A DNA stretch of 64,000 nucleotides from Favolaschia claudopus (GCA_037176885.1 JAWWNJ010000118.1:496001-560000), one strand, 5' to 3'. Numbered from the stretch's first letter, positions 47,437 to 57,751 are shown. Translations and numbers: made by a program. The notes: generated by a model from the letters alone, not told the origin.

Positions 47437-47863
47437 TAAGGTAGGGCTCATTCATCAGGAACCTACCCCACGTGATTGATTGTCACGCTCCTTTTTGGGA
47501 CGCAAAGGCATTTCTCACTTGCCTTGTGCTCCCAGTAGCCACAGTGCATGAATTGGATACGAAGATCTCTTCTAGTATTCCCAGCACTATTTATTGTGAA
47601 CTGTGCGAATATTTGAACTGAAATTGGGATCACTGAAAGAGAAATGGCTATTTTGAACTGAAATCCTTTCAATAAATCAGTGACCTTCAATATTGTGCCA
47701 AAAGCCAGATGTAGATCATAAAGTGACCCATATCAGTAAATCTTCGGATCCAAACCCATGGAAATATGCCATAATCAGGGGGAAAGGAGTCGAAACCAAG
47801 GAAATGGCCCAAAAAGGAGCGTCACACAAGATCACGTGGGGTAGGTTCCTGATGAATGAGCCC
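47437..47863. mobile_element. MITE, AGGTA family, copy 4, right end lost
   Basis: The left end is TA-AGGTAGGGCTCATTCATCAG; the inverse arm is intact inward (CCTACCCCACGTGAT, CGCTCCTTTTTGGG) but its last bases read GAGCCCAAGG instead of the expected complement. Same terminal word as the copies at 10060, 18407 and 21645. Non-coding. Confidence 0.75.
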
Positions 47864-48202
47864 AAGGGGTGAGCGATCTCTGGATCACCCAATATATCCC
47901 ACGACCCCCCACGTAGAATGGTCGACTGCATTTGAATACGATTTTTTTGGGGCCTGTCTCTGTCCGTATTCACTCCAAGAAAGTCACTGTAAGTTTGACA
48001 GCTCTGATGGGACGGTTACCAAAGTAACTTATCAAAATGTACTTTTCCTGCCAAAATTTACTTTACTTTACTTTTACTTTACTTTTAGCTGGCAATCAGA
48101 TGGCATCAGCTAAAGTTACTTTTGCTGATGGCATATCTGTTCCTCCCACTCCCGCTCCCGCTCCTACTCCCGCTACTGTTTCGACTCCGTCACCTCCCGT
48201 TG

Positions 48203-48499
48203 TCACCAGTACCGGGGCTCAGGGAATGCTTTGAGCAACTTCAAAAAAAAATCACCAGACTTTGTGCTACTGCCAGTGTCTTGGATATACTTACCACCAT
48301 CCAGTGAGTATAAGCTTCAGCTGTCAAAATCAATAATCCAGAAAAAACTGGGCCGCTGAGTCACTCCAACCAGATTCATCAGGAGCAGAAGAGTTTTGAA
48401 GGTGAATATGAGGGCGATTACTGAGGCGGTTCTGAGGTTCACTAACTGAATAAGTTGGTTACGCAAATCGGGCGAAAACTGCTCGAGCCAGTAATGTTG
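48203..48499 (-). repeat. About 290-bp repeat, inverted relative to 5304-5597
   Basis: Second copy of the repeat, ending at TGTTGCC six bases before the copia-type gag frame opens. A TTTAC microsatellite lies upstream at about 48057-48090. Confidence 0.7.
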
Positions 48500-48504
48500 C
48501 CAGA

Positions 48505-49612
48505 ATGAATTTACATAGCAAGATCGCGCTCTCATCGCCTTTTGAGAAGCAACTTGGCGACGCGAATTACCCCTGTCTCGGTAACCCAGACGTTCTGAGA
48601 GCACAGCGGACCTGCGGTCCGCAATTGATCCGTACCACGCGAGTTCGGGTAAATTTGATGTGCGGAAGTGTTCTCAGTTGCGGACCGCAGGTCCGCTGTG
48701 CTCTCAGAACGTCTGGGTTACCGAGACAGGAATTACCCCGACTGGAAAGAAACCATCATCAGCCTTCTTCGTGGACGTGGAATCGACGGCTACGTTACCG
48801 GTGCCATTCAGCGCCCCTCGCATCCTCACTACCCTGCGCATGCTACCCTTCCCAACTCCGATATGCCTTCGACGGACGAATGAAACTTACGTGACCAAGT
48901 GGCCGGAGCCATCATCTTCCAGAACGTTGTGCACCCCAAAGCTCACGGTCTCAGCGCTACGAGCCCGAGCTCCGAGATGTGGGCGCTTCTTTACGCCAAG
49001 TTCATGCGTACCTCCGAAGCGCTTAAGGGGTTAGCCATCGACAAACTCCGTTTCGTTAAACTCACCGACATTCGCTATCTCCCCGAGCATCTCGACACTC
49101 TCACCACCCTTCGCGGCGAAGCTCTGTCCATTGGGGCTAACTGCAGCGACCTCGAATTCATGCCCATCATTCTCGCGTCCAAGGAATTCGCCCAGTCCGT
49201 CCTGATGTGGCAAGGCTCCGATCAGCCCGGCGCGCTCAGCAGCGCCTTGATGCATTATTGGGAATGGAGAAGGCGGCGAAGGAGAAGGAAGGGGGTGGGG
49301 TTGCCAATGCGATGGCGGCAGCGGTAATTGCGGGATTTGCCATCGCGCCCACATTATCCTGCCGCGGCGGAGGCAAGGAAGGACAGGCCCCGGGTTGGTG
49401 GAAGGCTCCGAAGGGTTTGGAACCTCGCGAGCAACTCGCGAGCATCTCGTCGAAGCGGCGAAGGCTGCGAGGAAGGCGAAGGCAGACGTCAAGGCCGCCG
49501 CTGCCTCCACAGGCACGACCCCGAAAGCGCACCATCCCGCTCCAGCTGCAGCCGCAGCGACTACTCAGTTCGTTTCTGCCATGGATTACTTCGACCTCTT
49601 CGAGAGTGATGG
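48505..49612 (+). pseudogene. Copia-type gag remnant, interrupted by a foldback element
   Basis: The frame opens at 48505 (FEKQLGDANYP), is interrupted by the element 48572-48730, and resumes PDWKETIISLLRGRGIDGYV, the start of the copia-type Gag (UBN2-like) fold. It goes on through LRFVKLTDIRYLPEHLDTL after a stop/frame change near 48880. Further on come GMEKAAKEKEGGGVANAMAA (49260) and a damaged zinc-knuckle zone (49325-49370), with a final frame to AMDYFDLFES at 49612. Protease, integrase and RT are absent. It lies just upstream of the SAP gene. Confidence 0.7.
48572..48730. mobile_element. 159-bp foldback element in the gag remnant
   Basis: Arms of 57 bp (CCTGTCTCGGTAACCCAGAC...) match with one difference around a 45-base loop. 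The flanking AATTACC occurs on both sides (48565-48571, 48731-48737), and ignoring the element and one copy restores the DANYPDW reading. The superfamily is unclear from a 7-bp duplication. Confidence 0.9.
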
Positions 49613-50304
49613 TGCGTCGGCCATATGTTTTCAAGGTGCAGGCGATGACGCGTTCCTTAGGAGCTATCCACCAAAACATTCAGCTCTTTTACATATAACA
49701 GTCCCGTCACGCGGCGTTTGCCGCCGATCGCGTGGGACCGTCCCTTCGCTTAGGACTGGGGGATTTTCGGCTCCCGTCGGCCGTCTCGACTGATTCGCGG
49801 TTCACAGCTCCGTTTTGTTTCGGCTCGTCCTCGATCGTGTCGAGGGCGACGCCTCCGGCGTCTGCGCCGCTGCCGCCCCTTTCTGGTCTCACCTCAACAC
49901 CGTCACCGTCCTCATCTTCGTCGCCGGCACCGTCCTCGTTCTCCTCCCTCTCTCTGAAGCTCTCGTGCTGGTTCTCGGCGCTTTCTTCATGCCAAAGGAT
50001 CTTTCAAATGACGACGACCCGGCTTTCCCTTTCCCTGGAGACTACGACACGGAAACCGGTTTTCCAACGCAGTATATTCGATTGTATGTCCCTTTCTGTG
50101 CCTCTCCAAAGTATATATTCATCTTACTCTCAAATACTTACTTACAGGGCGACACTTACGAACCCGCAGCTCAGTGAACACTGCAGGACCTTTCGGCTGC
50201 CGTATACAGGGAACAAAACAGCCCTAATCAATCGTTTGAAGGAATTCAGCGGGGATCGTACTCAGTGGGACCAGTGCGTACCTTCAAGGGATCAGGTATA
50301 GATA

Positions 50305-50458
50305 TACTGTACTATTTCGGTCAATTCGCCTGTCACGCGTCACAGCCGATTTCCGGGAACCCCGCCAATAATTTTCTTTCGATTTTAGCGGAATTTGGAG
50401 ATTTGTCGGAAAAATTAAAAAATCACGTGCGTGGCGAATTGATCGAAATAGTACAGTA
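50305..50458. mobile_element. MITE, CTGTA-TATTTC family, copy 4 (intronic)
   Basis: Ends TA-CTGTACTATTTCGGTCAATT and the complement with a change or two, then TA. 154 bp, with GTCACGCGTCACAG near the left end. It sits inside intron 2 of the SAP gene; without it the intron would be about 52 bp, the usual size here. Confidence 0.9.
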
Positions 50459-50490
50459 ACTGAACTTCATTCCTTTCAGACTGATTCCAG

Positions 50491-50993
50491 CAAGGGGGTG
50501 TCGGGATTAAAATTTCGTACCATGGGTTGGAGGGGGGGGGGTCTCCAGAAGGTCCTTAAAAAATTTCTTGTGTCTAGTACTCATAAGCTTCCCAAGGCTC
50601 ATAAACCAGTTGTAAATTGGTTTAAACTTGTCCAAGGGTAAATTTCCGTCTCATGAACCCATCTGACTGTCAAAGCGGCAATAATGTTCCGGATTTGGAC
50701 AGTTTTCGCACGCTAAATAAGCGGCGCAAAATTCAACGATTATTTTGCTTGGCCACGAAATTAAGTTCTAGAATTGTGTCTAGCAAATAAACTCTCAAAC
50801 GCACGAACAGATATAAAAAATGGTGGGTTTCGGAAATTACCGAGGTGGGTGTGTTGACCGGCAACACGGCAGCCTGACAATGGTGGGAATATATTACCCT
50901 ATATAGGAGGGGAGGGGGGGAGGGGGGGTCTGGCTGAGGGCTTAAAAAATAAGTCGACCCGATATCCGAGTTTCGAATCCCGACACCCCCTTG
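50491..50993. mobile_element. hAT-like MITE in exon 3 of the SAP gene
   Basis: 18-bp inverted ends CAAGGGGGTGTCGGGATT and complement, with an 8-bp target duplication GATTCCAG (50483-50490, 50994-51001). Contains G-rich runs. Ignoring it restores the LIPGATNTHKGTR reading. No transposase. Confidence 0.92.
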
Positions 50994-51391
50994 GATTCCA
51001 GGCGCTACAAACACACACAAGGGCACCCGCAAGGCGAGTGGGGACAGGAAAACCAAGCCCAAGGCGTCTGTCACGCGGCGCGAAACACTTTTCACTGGTG
51101 CTCCCGGTGTACGCGTCGCGAAAGTCCCCCTCACAGAGCGCTCGAAGGATGTGCGAACAGCGGAGGAAAGGGCTAAAATAAAGCCCTGGGTATGTTTCTA
51201 TCCTTATATTATGTTTCTACATACCGACCAACGAGGTTACTCAGGCTCATATGATCGCCGCCAAATTTCCGTTCGACGCCAGCGCACTTGATCAAAACAG
51301 ATCCCTCTACCAACCCCAGCCCGCAGCTCTACCCACATCGACACCAACACCACCCGTTGCCACTGGACATGTCCGCCTCCAAGATGATCAT

Positions 51392-51593
51392 TGTGACGGA
51401 TCGGCGTTCGCATCCGCTCACGGCGAGATCTGCCCGTGTCGTCCCCATGACTCCACGCACACAGCCTCGATTTTCTTGTATAAGTAGTTTAGTTCTTGTC
51501 GTAGTAGCTTTTCTCTTGGTCAATTTAGTGCTTACACCAGTTCTGTCTTGATCCCTGTGTGCCGGAACTCGACTCCCCCTCGCTTCCGTCACA
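51392..51593 (+). repeat. Left LTR, 202 bp
   Basis: Begins TGTGACGG, ends CCGTCACA. A TTGTATAAGTAG promoter-like box lies near the middle. It is followed by TCTTTTGAACTGAACC, the expected primer-binding zone, which does not match a tRNA I can name. Confidence 0.97.
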
Positions 51594-51688
51594 TCTTTTG
51601 AACTGAACCAAGTCACTAGATCCGTCGACGCTCTTGACTACGCTTGCCCCCGACCTCCTCTGACCCTCTGAGCTCGACATCGACCCCG

Positions 51689-53998
51689 ATGACTGACCCC
51701 GCTGGCCGTGCTCGCTACCCTCTCCGCTCTCATGCTGGTGTCCCTGTTCCTGGACCTGGAATGTCTGTGCCGAGACCTGCTAGTACTGCCATCACCGTGA
51801 GTCCCCGTTCTGGGACTCCCCGACCGGAGATTCGTGCCTCTTCGACAAAGCCACGCCCCGTTTCCCCCGACCTATTGTACAGTCGAGCGGTCTCGGGTGG
51901 ACCTTCCTCTCGTGTAGACCTTCCACTGCCTTCGGGTGGTGAGACCCCATCACCGTTTGGTGGTGAGACTGCTTCGCCTTCGGGCGTCGAACCGTTGCCT
52001 CTGGGCAACGAGACTTCACCGTCGGTACCCTCGACGCGTGCGCCATCGGTGACCCCGATGCGTAGCGAGCTCTCTGGGCCCGTTCTGACCTCAGCCGTGG
52101 ATTGGGGGATGCTCGACGAAGGCCTTGCCACGCCTCGCATGGCAACGCCCGGTCGTCAAGCTTCAGCGGATTCACTCACCGTAGTAAATTCTCAGAATAT
52201 GTTATCCCATTCCACATCGACCGTATCCCGTGCGATTCAGAACATGAGTGTGAGTGAGCTTGTGAGTATCGCTCGCCGCCACCAAGCTTTGGCCCAGGAA
52301 GCTTTGGCTGCTGCGTCGGGGCGCGGGATAACTATCCCGCGTGAGAACACGCCAGATGATGAAATCACGAACTTGATTGATATTGATGAAAGATCGGCAA
52401 TGAATGTGCCTGAAAATATTGTCAGTCCGGCAATACCATCTGGTGTAGGAACCTCCCGCCAGAAGGGTAAAGGTGCTGACCCTCGCAATTGGGGTGCAGC
52501 AAATTTTTCGGAAGATTTCTCTGAGCGCGATATCGACGCGCAAAGAGCCGCTTTTGATAATTTCGCCGAAATTCGCCGTGCTGTCAAAGAAGAACAGCAT
52601 TCACCGCCACCTGGGTTCTTTGATCGGACGCCAATCATGGCTTCTCCTGAACCCCGAACTCCGAGACCTTTGCTGAAGCAAACGAAAGATACCGTCGCCT
52701 CTGGCCAGAGCATAGACGAAAAGATTGCTGATTTACAAGCACAGATCAGCAGCTTGCAACGTTCTCGGACGACGACGCCAAAGGTTGACTTAACCAAGGC
52801 GCAAACTGCTGTTAAAAACAGCATTGATAGACAGATCGGTGCGGATCACGGAGCTCGCGGATCCCGTCCCGAGCCCACTCCTGCTAAGCGCGTCGCACCA
52901 GGCAGCTTCATTGAGCGCACCCTGCGCAATGCCGAGCGTGTGGATGGTTCACCCACCCCATCCGAACCTTCTGATTCGTCGAACTCCGACTCTGAGTCCT
53001 CAGATGGTTCAGGTTCCGGGAGGTCATACCCGTCACGTCATCGTCGCAAGCGCCGTTCCTCTAAGAAGAAACGGAGTTCTCACAGGAAGAATAAAATGAT
53101 ATTGAAGCCTATACCTCCAAAGGAGTATGATGGCTCACCGGATGCCATTGCATTCCATCGATTTGTTAAAGAAGGATCGAATTATGTGCAACTTGGCAAA
53201 GTCCCGACTGATCAACGGGTGTTTTACTTGTCGTACTATTTGACGGCTCGTGCACTTGAATTCTACAACAGCAAGGTTGAGAATGATGAGCACGTTTGGA
53301 CTCTGAGTGAGTTCTTTTGGGGTTTATTCAATTTTTGTTTCCCTGTGAATTTCCGTGAGAAGCAACGCACTCGATTGCGTTCTTGCGTTCAAGGCACCAA
53401 GTCAGTGTTAATTCACAAGGCCGAATGGGAGCGGATCTACAATACCATTGGTCTTGAAGCCAACCAGGAGAAGGTTGTTATGTTCTGGCGGAGCCTCAAC
53501 GCCGACATTCGGAAAGAAATGTTTCGTGATAAGCTCGATCCCGAAACCTCTTCCTGGGCTGAAGTCACTGCTGGTGCTGAAAGCGCCGAAATTATCGTCA
53601 AGGTTGACGATGATAATGATGAACTTGATATGGCTGGATCGAGTAAGACTCAATCCAAGCCCGATGACCAGAAACTGGACTCAGATTCGAACGGGAAACG
53701 TCGTACTGGAGGGCGCGTTATCTCGGTTTCCAGTGTTGAACCCGAACCTTCTACGACTGCGTCGAAATCTCGCGACAGCGGCAAGCAACTTTCGGTTAAG
53801 AAACGAAATGAATACCTTGCCGCAGGTTTATGCTTTAACTGTGGTGTACAGGGACACCTTTCTCGTAACTGTCCTGAACTCAACACGATGGTTTCGAAAG
53901 GAAAACCTCCCGGTTTTGCATCCCACGCAGTTGATTTCGCGCTGAATGATGATCGCGATGCTCTATTGGAGAGCACAGAAGTCCTTGAGCACTTCTAA
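51689..53998 (+). CDS. Gag polyprotein with CCHC zinc knuckle
   Basis: 769 residues from the first ATG (51689). The frame is open a little further up, to the alternative start at 51644. An N-terminal Ser/Pro/Thr-rich region has repeated PSGGETPSPFG-like words. Next come a basic RRKRRSSKKKRSSHRK stretch (near residue 460), a capsid-like helical domain with KEYDGSPDAIAFHRFVKEG and YYLTARALEFYNSKV (about 480-660), and the zinc knuckle CFNCGVQGHLSRNC at about 715-730. The end is LLESTEVLEHF. The frame has no stop or shift, in contrast to most frames here, so the protein should form particles. It lacks protease, so it stays as one chain unless cleaved by a partner's protease. Confidence 0.92.
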   Translation: MTDPAGRARYPLRSHAGVPVPGPGMSVPRPASTAITVSPRSGTPRPEIRASSTKPRPVSPDLLYSRAVSGGPSSRVDLPLPSGGETPSPFGGETASPSGVEPLPLGNETSPSVPSTRAPSVTPMRSELSGPVLTSAVDWGMLDEGLATPRMATPGRQASADSLTVVNSQNMLSHSTSTVSRAIQNMSVSELVSIARRHQALAQEALAAASGRGITIPRENTPDDEITNLIDIDERSAMNVPENIVSPAIPSGVGTSRQKGKGADPRNWGAANFSEDFSERDIDAQRAAFDNFAEIRRAVKEEQHSPPPGFFDRTPIMASPEPRTPRPLLKQTKDTVASGQSIDEKIADLQAQISSLQRSRTTTPKVDLTKAQTAVKNSIDRQIGADHGARGSRPEPTPAKRVAPGSFIERTLRNAERVDGSPTPSEPSDSSNSDSESSDGSGSGRSYPSRHRRKRRSSKKKRSSHRKNKMILKPIPPKEYDGSPDAIAFHRFVKEGSNYVQLGKVPTDQRVFYLSYYLTARALEFYNSKVENDEHVWTLSEFFWGLFNFCFPVNFREKQRTRLRSCVQGTKSVLIHKAEWERIYNTIGLEANQEKVVMFWRSLNADIRKEMFRDKLDPETSSWAEVTAGAESAEIIVKVDDDNDELDMAGSSKTQSKPDDQKLDSDSNGKRRTGGRVISVSSVEPEPSTTASKSRDSGKQLSVKKRNEYLAAGLCFNCGVQGHLSRNCPELNTMVSKGKPPGFASHAVDFALNDDRDALLESTEVLEHF

Positions 53999-54174
53999 AT
54001 TCGCATGATTTCCTCCCTCGACATCGAAATGGTCGTTGAGGAGGGCGAGGATACCCAAATGGTTTGATTTTGATTTTTCGAAGACCATTTCGAACGTTGA
54101 ATTGATTTTGAACAAGATTTATTGATTTTTGTATGAAGATTGAGCTCGTCGTGGTCGACGATCTGGAGGGCGGA

Positions 54175-54376
54175 TGTGACGGATCGGCGTTCGCATCCGC
54201 TCACGGCGAGATCTGCCCGTGTCGTCCCCATGACTCCACGCACACAGCCTCGATTTTCTTGTATAAGTAGTTTAGTTCTTGTCGTAGTAGCTTTTCTCTT
54301 GGTCAATTTAGTGCTTACACCAGTTCTGTCTTGATCCCTGTGTGCCGGAACTCGACTCCCCCTCGCTTCCGTCACA
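54175..54376 (+). repeat. Right LTR, 202 bp, identical to the left
   Basis: Base-for-base equal to 51392-51593 on reading both through. Since the two LTRs are copied from one template at insertion, identity means little time has passed. Confidence 0.97.
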
Positions 54377-55328
54377 ATCATGCTGCACCGCTGGTAAGTG
54401 GAATAGCGTATATCTTTCGGGCGGTGGAATGCTTATCAAAAGATTAGGGAACTCCACCTCAGGATTTCTTCCCAGTGAGGCCTACCCCCGCTGAGGAACC
54501 AGCCGATATACACATGGCATCCCCATCTCCCCCTCCCTTCATTACTGCCACCTCCGCGTCCGACCCAAATCCGGCCACTGACAACATCCGGACACGCACC
54601 TTGCGCCTCGCAGGTGAAGTTGTTCTCACGTTCAGTGAAGAGGATGTTCCGGACCCCCCTGCAATCAGCTACGCGCACCGCGGTGTCAACTCGCTGTTGG
54701 CGGACTGGGACGATGACTCTACTCGTTGGCCCGGAACATCCCCGCTTACTATTAAGGGTGTTCCTATCGCCGTCAAGTATTGGTCGCGTGTGTACAAGTA
54801 TTGGAAATCATCTCAGTGGCAAGGCGTCAAGAAAAACTGGTTCGATTGGAAGGTATGTCTTTCATTCTAACGCAATTTGTCCTTCTCATTTCTTCCAGGT
54901 TCTTGTTACAGCTATCACGGCGGCGCCGTCAATCAACGAATTCTGGGCCAAGTACTCCGTGCCTGGAAAGGATGGGGTGCTACAGCGTATGAAATACACC
55001 CCGCTACTCAATCAACTTACTCGGGAAAGGAAGGCAGAGGACGCCCGCATCGCTGCAATCGCCGTTCAAGAGCTCACTCCCGAGCAATTGACTTACCGTA
55101 ATGGTGGCCAGTATCGTGTGATGAGAAAAGTGTCGACGATCGCGGCTCGTTATCGGGAGCTCAAAGGGTTGGTGGCGCCCGAACTGGGGGACGAGGAGGA
55201 GGAGGAGGACAACTAGTTACGGCTCATCTATGTAACAATCTCTTTTAATTCAAATCGTCGCTTTCATGTCAGGATTTGTGGGAACTGAGGTCGAGTCGAA
55301 CAAGGAACTGGAATCAAATGCTATTGAA

Positions 55329-56993
55329 TTAGATACAATGACACGTTCTACCGCAACTAAAACACTTCAACGTCGGAGGGCGATTAGGATTCATATAATC
55401 CTCGCGACGCTCCGATGGTTCATCAGCGTAAGAAATCAAATACTTGACAATGGTCAAATTGCTGAACTCGGTGCTCCAGCCACCCCAATCGCAAATGCGA
55501 ATTAAGCCCCAACGACAGCAACTATATAGCCATTGGCAGCCGCCACGACGAAACGAGTGGGTACCATAAGGTGCGGGGTCAATCCCAATATCCAGCATAT
55601 TGTTTCTAAACATTTCTAGAAAACATTCGCTCGTCTGGAGGACACGTCAACTTAGATGCCACCGAGGTGAGCTGTTTAGACTATACCATGTGCATATTCT
55701 CTCTGGAGACACGATCACCCGAGGCGATCTTCCGGAATAGAAACCCATCCTCAATATCCGCAACACACAGCCAATTCGCAAGAGCGCGAATGGGACAAAG
55801 ATGGGCCAGGTGAGGAGGGAAGAGATGTAGATAGAAAGGCTTGATACCTGAGATTCATTGAGTACGCAAAGGTGGAAACGAAGTCACTGAATCTCACCGC
55901 CAAATTGACTCGTTTTTCGAAACGGAAGAGTGAGTTTGATACAGGTGTCGGAGACCCACTCGATATCATGCAGCTGAATCTTGAGTACCTCGTCGAACCT
56001 GAGAAGGCAGAGAAATGATAATATGTAGGCCAAAGCTAGCAATCTACGTGCGCGTCCACCTCCCCACTCATGGGCTGCTTTTTGGGTCTTCCTTGAACCT
56101 GCTGTATATTCTCTGACTTTCGCTATCTCAGGTTGATTGTTGAACATGTACAGCTTGAGCAACGTCTCCTGTTGTTCATTGAATACAGTACCAACAAGAC
56201 CATCATTTCGACATTGACTTACCTGAGTGATAGCTCTCGCACTTGTTGCTGTTTCTCCGGCGCGTACCTGCCATGAGTTTGTGAGCTAAGCATACACAGC
56301 AATGAGCCAAGGAAACACCAACTTTACGACGGCGCAAACTAGTCATGTACGTCGCCACAGTCTCCGAAACAGACGGGTTACCAACCATTTTGCCCGTAGA
56401 CTCGCTTTCATGCCACGGAAGGGAACCGAGACCATTCAAACGGCCAAATGCATAGGTCATCGCTGCTCTCATCTTCTGCGCATGATTATAGCTGGCTCGA
56501 GCGGTGGTACTATCCTTTTTTGTTCTGTCAAAGTCGTATTCATCGCACCTGAATAATTGTCAGTGAATCTGAATGCACTCAGATTATTTGTTTACGAACT
56601 CATGCATGATCCAAGCACAGATACAGAAGGGAACCAACACGCTAGGGGATTTACTGAAGAATTTGTCGTCCTCTTGAATGAGTTTATTCTCTTTCAGAAA
56701 TTGTAGACATTGCTTCATCAAGCTGGCAAGAGTATAGAGGTCAGCACATCTTTGATAATGAATGAATAGACTCACCGTCTATATTCCTTGTCAGTTTCAT
56801 TCGTGACGCCTTTTGAGGCGTCCAGTAGGTGCTCCTGCAACTGAGACACATCATAGATACTGCCCTCCGGTAGTGTTTCGCCCTCAGCGTCAAGATCGTC
56901 TTGAATTTCTCCGGAGTGGGCATAGTCCTCCTCACTGGCATTGTGTATAGCTTGATATATGGTTGTAAAGATGGGCGGTATTTCACTCGACAT
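55329..56993 (-). CDS. Tyrosine recombinase / phage-integrase-type protein (Crypton-like), multi-exon
   Basis: The minus strand reads, in order: a start exon from 56993 (MSSEIPPIFTTIYQ), an exon near 56720-56590 (KQCLQFLKENKLI), 56540-56340 (MRAAMTYAFGRL, GNPSVSETVATYMTSLRRRK), a short RAGETATSARAITQ exon, 56170-55890 (LLRFDEVLKIQLHDIEW, the first catalytic Arg), 55810-55700 (CPIRALANWL, FLFRKIASGDR) and 55613-55331 (THSFRRGG with His and second Arg, GGWS, and IVKYLIS with the Tyr nucleophile). Introns are short with GT/AG ends. All R, H, R, Y residues are present. Similar genes recur in Agaricomycetes; they resemble Crypton recombinases. No lesion is obvious, but the joins at 55690 and 55625 are uncertain. 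The C-terminus has an extra C..C motif. Confidence 0.75.
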
Positions 56994-57147
56994 AGTGGAA
57001 GAGGAAAGGATCAGTGTATTTTCACCCCTGTCTAACGTATAGAAAGGAGCCTAATATATTACAAGTGTTTTAGAGTTGACTACCCTGACGGCGAGGTTAA
57101 CAAGACCGTGAAAAGAAACGCAATGAATAAATTTACCTAACAAGCGC

Positions 57148-57751
57148 TTAGGTTGTCAATCCAGCCATGTAAGGTCGATGATCTCCGACCCTGAGAGTGT
57201 CGCGTCTGAGAGTGTCGTGTCCGAGAGTAACTCTGCAATGCAGACGTGTTAGCCAGGGAACAAGGATGAACAAACCGACCATACCTAGCGTGGTAGCAGA
57301 GCTGCCGGCCACTGGGGCAGCTTTATGTGCAGGCTTCCGAGCCTTCGGAACATGGGTTTTGGCCTTGGAGGACTTACGCGTTGTCGAGCGAACGGAGCGG
57401 GATAAGAGCCCGGGTAGCGCGTAATCCATAATGGCGGCTGGGATCCATTTGCACATGGCAGCTGGGATTACGAAAGCCGAAGCGTCGGTTAAACCCGCCT
57501 TGGCCCGAAGACTAAGAGCCCCGACCGACATCTGGACTTGGTAGAGCAGAAGGGACCGGCCATGATGCGTGACGGTTTTGGTCTTGAGAACTTGAAGCAC
57601 GGAGGAGCGGGGGAAATCGTCAGCGTCAGTGCTGAGACCCAACTCAAGATGGGCTTCCATGAGCGCATGGAGATCGTAGGGCTGAATACGGTAATCAGAA
57701 TGGACACAAGCGAGAAATGCGAAACACGAACTTTCAATAAGGATTGAATTG
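57148..57751 (-). pseudogene. Unknown gene truncated by the LTR at 57752
   Basis: An open minus-strand frame from the LTR border to about 57280 (LACVHSDYRIQPYDLHALME, MCKWIPAAIMDYALPGLL, a Lys/Ala-rich stretch KAKTHVPKARKPAHKA), then probably an intron at about 57240-57290. Composition is that of a real gene but I do not recognise it. Its 5' part would lie beyond the retrotransposon, outside the window. Confidence 0.45.

Larger units (their letters stand above)
51392..54376 (+). mobile_element. Gag-only LTR retrotransposon, complete and recent
   Basis: 2985 bp, with two identical 202-bp LTRs (TGTGACGG...CCGTCACA) and a perfect 5-bp target duplication ATCAT (51387-51391, 54377-54381). A polypurine tract CTGGAGGGCGGA abuts the right LTR. 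The inside holds a single gag ORF and about 175 bp of 3' non-coding sequence; there is no protease, RT, RNase H or integrase. It must use pol proteins from elsewhere. The tract and LTR ends match those of the chromovirus at 57752-64000. It interrupts exon 4 of the SAP gene. Confidence 0.97.
49989..55216 (+). pseudogene. SAP-domain gene split by three transposons (428 codons when the insertions are ignored)
   Basis: Exons: 49989-50083; 50148-50273; 50480-50490 with 51002-51189; 51245-51391 with 54382-54393; 54463-54852; 54899-55216. Introns are 46-69 bp apart from the one enlarged by a MITE. Exon 2 encodes a SAP motif (LTNPQLSEHCRTF, LPYTGNKTALINRL), a fold that binds DNA. Exon 3 is basic; exons 5-6 carry FSEEDVPDPPAISYA, a Trp-rich KYWSRVYKYWKSSQW..WFDWK block and an acidic tail. 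I recall Agaricomycete proteins of this plan without known function. Insertions: 50305-50458 (intron 2), 50491-50993 (exon 3) and 51392-54376 (exon 4). As it stands no full protein can be made. Convergent with the tyrosine recombinase gene, 110 bp apart. Confidence 0.75.

Noticed and set aside
52237..52824. Long minus-strand frame opposite gag
   Set aside because: It is a shadow of the gag frame, which carries the zinc knuckle and capsid features.
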